From: Clostridia bacterium
GTDB lineage: Bacteria; Bacillota; Clostridia; TANB77; UBA1234
Direction of reading: 5' to 3'
Assembly: GCA_900765095.1 (NCBI GenBank)
Contig: CAAFRB010000078.1
Location: 1-25,242 of the forward strand
Length of the DNA: 25,242 nt
The translations under genes and the position numbers were made by a program. The notes under the pieces are model-generated. The model saw only the letters and a list, made by a program, of their open reading frames with translations. It did no database searches and had not been told where the DNA came from. Of the stretch, positions 21,695 to 25,242 are shown piece by piece (positions within the stretch are counted from its first letter, which is position 1; every line of letters starts with the position of its first letter).

Positions 21695-22084
21695 TTAGAA
21701 GCATGCCAAGTTTGTAAATATATTTGACCGTTTCCTTTTTGGAGCTAAATGTGAATTACGTATGTTATCTACAATTACCTTTGCTGTTGCATATTCATAA
21801 ACTGACTTGATACTATTATATTTTACTTTCCTTATTCCTGATGGCAAAACTTGTCCCATATCATTCAAAAACCACACTAAATCCAAATTCAAATTTCTAT
21901 TCAAAAGCTCATTAGCTATGTATTTTGGATTATCTGCATACCCTCTTCCAGCAAAATTGTCAAACACTATTTTATTTTTTTGTAATGGCATGAAACTAAA
22001 TATTTTTACAGCGATACCACGCAATATTCTATAAATAAATATATGAACTTTCTGTTTAAATGTCAGTTTGTTACTATCTCTCAC
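21695..22084 (-). CDS. CDP-glycerol glycerophosphotransferase (TagF/TagB-like), N-terminal fragment
   Basis: N-terminal half of the transferase above: a basic, membrane-associating start, KNKIVFDNFAGRGYADNPKYIANEL, and the KVKYNSIKSVYEYATAKVIVDN segment that is typical for the family. The frame continues RKRSNIF and ends at a TAA soon after. At AAA-CGG (CGG at 21730-21728), skipping one base gives KRKGQIYLQTWHAS, the normal continuation. GTG at 22084 follows AGGAGA. It is the second gene in this window broken by exactly one extra base at a CGG. Confidence 0.88.
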   Translation of the reverse strand: MRDSNKLTFKQKVHIFIYRILRGIAVKIFSFMPLQKNKIVFDNFAGRGYADNPKYIANELLNRNLNLDLVWFLNDMGQVLPSGIRKVKYNSIKSVYEYATAKVIVDNIRNSHLAPKRKRSNIFTNLACF

Positions 22085-22095
22085 AAATATCTCTC

Positions 22096-23007
22096 CTATT
22101 CTATATATGTTTTTATTATATACTGATACATAGAGTTTTCCGTATTTGAATAATCAGTATGTCTTTCTAATTTATGAAATACAGACATTTCTTCAATTTG
22201 CTTCCAACGTTCAGCAGAATATTTCTTTCCAAGTTCAAACATAAGCGTATGCGGAGTATGATTATTAAATGCTGGAATCGCTTCCCATTCAGTTTTATAC
22301 TTTCTAGTAGCCATAGCAAAAAACAAATGAAATATATAATAATCCGCTAATTCATCTTCATCTTTCCAATAATCAAAAAGTAATTTTCTTGTAAGTAATA
22401 AAATTGGATTATTCGTCTTTGCAGCAATAAACCAATTTGAAGCCACCGTTGGTGATTCGTTTGTTCTATATAAGTCGAAAGACTTATATACAAATAGTGG
22501 TGCTTCTAAAATATACTTTGGAATATTAGAAGACGTACACAACACGGTGCTGTCTATCCATATTCCTCCATATTTGCAAAGTAGTTCAATTCTTATTGCA
22601 TCAGAAAAATGTGCCTTAGGAATAATCCCTTTATTATACTTTTCAATAATATAATCTGGGAGTTGTATATAGTCGCCTATATTCTCATTTGTCAAAATCA
22701 CGATATCCCTGTTCGGCATATTTTTCTTTACAGAATTAACACATGCTTTAATCAAATCAGGTGCGTTATCGATTCCCTGAAACCAGCATATCCAAACATA
22801 ATTACTACTTTCTTGTTTTTCAGTACTCTTAAATTCATCAATGACCTTTTTATATTTACCAAACAATCTTTTATATGTTCTATATTCATTCTCTATAGCT
22901 CTTGCATTTGGACTTTTTATTAGTGGTTTACCGCTAATCTTCGTGTATAACAAACTAAAAAAATTTTTATTTTTTATAGCTCTCATCACTTTTCTTACTG
23001 TTTTCAA
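22096..23007 (-). CDS. Capsular polysaccharide synthesis glycosyltransferase (Caps_synth type)
   Basis: A 303-residue glycosyltransferase with WICWFQG, KAHFSDAIRIELLCKYGGIWIDSTVL (the GGIWxD metal and nucleotide-sugar motif, DxD-like; quoted by its core YGGIWIDS) and SNWFIAAKTNNPIL. This is the pattern of capsule-synthesis transferases related to GT32. It starts with TTG at 23007, with AAAGGAG eight bases upstream, and follows the flippase stop directly (TAATTG), so the two are tightly coupled. It probably adds a sugar to the repeat unit handled by the flippase. Confidence 0.86.
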   Translation of the reverse strand: MKTVRKVMRAIKNKNFFSLLYTKISGKPLIKSPNARAIENEYRTYKRLFGKYKKVIDEFKSTEKQESSNYVWICWFQGIDNAPDLIKACVNSVKKNMPNRDIVILTNENIGDYIQLPDYIIEKYNKGIIPKAHFSDAIRIELLCKYGGIWIDSTVLCTSSNIPKYILEAPLFVYKSFDLYRTNESPTVASNWFIAAKTNNPILLLTRKLLFDYWKDEDELADYYIFHLFFAMATRKYKTEWEAIPAFNNHTPHTLMFELGKKYSAERWKQIEEMSVFHKLERHTDYSNTENSMYQYIIKTYIE

Positions 23008-24462
23008 TTATTTCACTCCTTTCATCCTCTCAATAAAAAATGATTTTATTTTTTTATATTCAGGTATTTTAAAAATTATAGATAGCACAATATATATTAC
23101 AATTCCAACTAAAACTTGTATTACAAGTAATAACATATTATTTGAAAAGTTAAATAGAGTTATAGCATATATAAAAATTCCCATAATCAGTGATATTAGT
23201 AAGCTAGGAGCTATATCTTTAATCTGTTCATTTACTTTATAATCAATAACTTTACTCATTGCTTTAGAATTTATTAAACTCCCAATGGCAGTATAGATAA
23301 ATCCAGTGACAGCAATTCCAAAAACACTTATGAACGCTCCTATTACTAGCAAAGCAAAATATATGGGTTTTTTTATAAATTCCAATTTTAGTAAAATATC
23401 GCTTCTTCCAACAGCTTTAATAACTTGCAAACTTGTACTACCAATTATTGATATTGCAGAAGTAATACAAAGTATCTGCATAAATATCACACTACTCTCC
23501 CATTTCGATGTTAGCAATGTTAGTATAAGTGGTTTAGCAATGAATGCACATCCTATCATCAATGGAAAGATAATAAAAGACATCATTCTCAACGATTGAC
23601 GTGCAAGAATTTTAACCTTATCTTTATCATCACTTTCATTTGCAATTGCAGGAAAAAGTACAGTCATAATAGTCGTACTCATGTTATCAGTTAATATAGA
23701 GGGAATCTGTTTTCCCTTGTTGTAAAACGCCAAATCTGCCGGCGTATATATTTTTCCGATAATTAACGATCTTAACTGGTCAAAAAATGTTCCAGACAAA
23801 TCAGCAATCAATACCTTCCATCCAAAACCCATAAGCTCTTTTGCAGATTTCTTTGAAAATACCAATCGTGGATGCCAAGGTATTGTAAAACTTAATACCA
23901 GGCTATCTACAATAGAATTTACAAAATATTGAGCAACCAATGCCCAAACACCAAAACCTTTATATGCTAATATAATTCCAACTATTCCAGACAAAAGTGT
24001 TCCAAATAATGTTGAGAAAAAAAATCTTTTAAATATCATGTTTCTGGAAACATACGCGTGCTGCACCGAATTGTACGCACTAATTATTAACTTAACAGAA
24101 AACACTCTTACTACTAAAGTAAGTTCTGGCATATTATAAAAATTTGCGATAAACGGTGCAACTAAATACAACACTATATATGTAAGAATCGATACTGCCA
24201 AACTGCAATAAAAAATCGTCGAAAAATCTTCATCAGTCGCATCTTTTTTTTGTATAAGAGCTGAACTAAATCCACTACTAACAAATACATCAGCTATTGT
24301 TATAAATATTAAAACAATCGATACTATTCCATATTCATCTGGAAGTAGCATCCTTGCCAACACAATTGAAACAACGAATGACACGAGTTGTGCAAGGATT
24401 CTTTCACCAAATTTCCAAAACATTCCGGAAAAAATTTTATTTTTTATAGAGCTTTTTTCCAT
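23008..24462 (-). CDS. Lipid-linked oligosaccharide flippase (Wzx/MOP family)
   Basis: A 484-residue integral membrane protein with about 12-14 hydrophobic segments, typical of Wzx-type flippases. The N-terminus (FWKFGERILAQLVSFVVSIV, then LARMLLPDEYGIVSI) is characteristic. It would move undecaprenyl-linked repeat units across the membrane. AAAGGAG lies before the ATG. It sits between the GT2 gene (38-base gap) and the capsule-type glycosyltransferase. Confidence 0.92.
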   Translation of the reverse strand: MEKSSIKNKIFSGMFWKFGERILAQLVSFVVSIVLARMLLPDEYGIVSIVLIFITIADVFVSSGFSSALIQKKDATDEDFSTIFYCSLAVSILTYIVLYLVAPFIANFYNMPELTLVVRVFSVKLIISAYNSVQHAYVSRNMIFKRFFFSTLFGTLLSGIVGIILAYKGFGVWALVAQYFVNSIVDSLVLSFTIPWHPRLVFSKKSAKELMGFGWKVLIADLSGTFFDQLRSLIIGKIYTPADLAFYNKGKQIPSILTDNMSTTIMTVLFPAIANESDDKDKVKILARQSLRMMSFIIFPLMIGCAFIAKPLILTLLTSKWESSVIFMQILCITSAISIIGSTSLQVIKAVGRSDILLKLEFIKKPIYFALLVIGAFISVFGIAVTGFIYTAIGSLINSKAMSKVIDYKVNEQIKDIAPSLLISLIMGIFIYAITLFNFSNNMLLLVIQVLVGIVIYIVLSIIFKIPEYKKIKSFFIERMKGVK

Positions 24463-24500
24463 TAATTATCTCCTTTATTTTCTTTTTCGAACTCTTAATC

Positions 24501-25242
24501 TTACTCCGCATATTTCTCTTTATTTTTTTCTGCATACATTTTAGGGAACATTTTAAAAGTTAGCATGTCCATCTTGTCATTTAATTTTATTTCTTTACAC
24601 TTCAAAACTTCACTTATGATTTTATTAGCCTTCTCCCAAATTCCGTCTAGCACCTGTTGTTTATTTTCTTCTATGTATAGGTACACTTTCACATAAGAAC
24701 TTCTTAGTCTTAATGAATATTTAGCTAGAGTCTTCTCATATAACATTTTTTCATTTCTCCCGCTATAAAATTTCATTCTTTGTTCTAATGCTTCAAGATA
24801 ATCTAAACGTTTTATGGTGTACTTGTTTCCCATTATTCCGTTAGGATTGCATCTGTAGTAATATAATTTCAAATTAGATACAGCAATAGCAGTTTTTGAT
24901 GAATACAAAGCTTTGTACGTTGTAAACTCATCTTCATGAATTTTTCCAACTGGAAATCTTAAATTCTCGTATATATACCTTTTATATAATTTATTGCAAA
25001 CTATTACCACTTGCGTTGCCTCACCATGTACATACATTTTACTTTGCAATTCTTTAGAATCAATTAACTTAATTTCGTTTGTCGCATCTTCTTTTTCAAT
25101 AACATCTGTAAATCTTTTAATATCGCATACTGCAACGTCCACATTATTTTGAGCACACATATTGTGCAATATTTCAATATACCTTTCGTCTATAACGTCA
25201 TCAGAATCTATGAAGCAAACATATTCACCTGTAGCAATATCA
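24501..25242 (-). CDS. Glycosyltransferase family 2, 5' end outside the window
   Basis: The frame is open to the window edge. The visible part starts ATGEYVCFIDSDDVID, the end of the GT2 nucleotide-sugar domain with its DxD-type DSDD motif, and continues CNKLYKR, GKIHEDEFTTYKAL (the ED acid/base region) and YYYRCNPNGIM, followed by a basic helical tail of about 90 residues. This is the usual layout for capsule or wall-polymer GT2 enzymes. About 247 residues are seen; perhaps 80 more lie to the right. It leads the visible part of the operon. Confidence 0.9.
   Translation of the reverse strand, partial: DIATGEYVCFIDSDDVIDERYIEILHNMCAQNNVDVAVCDIKRFTDVIEKEDATNEIKLIDSKELQSKMYVHGEATQVVIVCNKLYKRYIYENLRFPVGKIHEDEFTTYKALYSSKTAIAVSNLKLYYYRCNPNGIMGNKYTIKRLDYLEALEQRMKFYSGRNEKMLYEKTLAKYSLRLRSSYVKVYLYIEENKQQVLDGIWEKANKIISEVLKCKEIKLNDKMDMLTFKMFPKMYAEKNKEKYAE

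Noticed and set aside
1..25242. CRISPR array, rRNA, prophage or replication origin
   Set aside because: No regularly spaced repeats, no rRNA-like sequence and no phage structural genes are seen.

Overview
The window reads as a chromosomal segment of a low-GC, endospore-forming Firmicute, most likely a Clostridia member. It carries spoVAC, spoVAD and spoVAE, the membrane diadenylate cyclase cdaA, mutS2, a paired iron-sulfur scaffold and GGGtGRT protein, strong AGGAGG-type ribosome binding sites, and many AT-rich hairpin terminators. No species can be named from the sequence alone.

Layout. 1-960: the end of an unknown gene with a terminator, then two cysteine-rich micro-proteins on the plus strand. 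1000-3700, minus strand: cdaA preceded by a 31-residue membrane peptide, tRNA-Leu(UAA), and an unknown 354-residue protein. 3886-4251: a lone spoVAE. 4363-9180, minus strand: mutS2, an unknown coiled-coil protein, and an enolase split by one extra base. 9255-9771: a YoeB/YefM-type toxin-antitoxin pair whose palindromic operator lies inside its promoter. 9886-11615: the GGGtGRT / Fe-S scaffold operon. 11784-13469, plus strand: dodecin-like gene, spoVAC and spoVAD in one tight operon. 13470-19146: an accessory block with a small nucleotidyltransferase-like protein, a three-gene cassette (HAD phosphatase fused to a DRE-TIM aldolase; ParB/kinase-like protein; CMP-KDO-synthetase-like cytidylyltransferase) and two Nudix hydrolases. 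The block is bracketed by a perfect 54-bp direct repeat of the spoVAD 3' end. 19288-20331: an unknown membrane-anchored protein. 20453-25242, minus strand: the end of a cell-wall or capsule operon (GT2, flippase, capsule-type glycosyltransferase, CDP-glycerol glycerophosphotransferase, tagD). This operon builds or exports a surface polymer containing glycerol phosphate.

The most unusual signal is translational. Enolase and the TagF-like transferase are each broken by one extra base. In both, the break can be placed at an in-frame CGG codon where skipping the C restores the family sequence with a glycine (GGA, GGT). By my reading these are the only two in-frame CGG codons in about 5,200 codons of the AT-rich genes here. 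The other seven CGG codons all lie in four genes that look acquired or have higher GC. This suggests +1 frameshifting at a rare or unassigned CGG codon, although two insertion errors in the assembly must be excluded first.

The second notable item is the aldolase-phosphatase / kinase-like / cytidylyltransferase cassette. It resembles a rebuilt KDO-type pathway for an activated acidic sugar. Several RNA-level features also stand out: competing hairpins upstream of mutS2, a hairpin-bridged ribosome binding site at 7750-7791, and a hairpin covering the ribosome binding site at 20341-20360.
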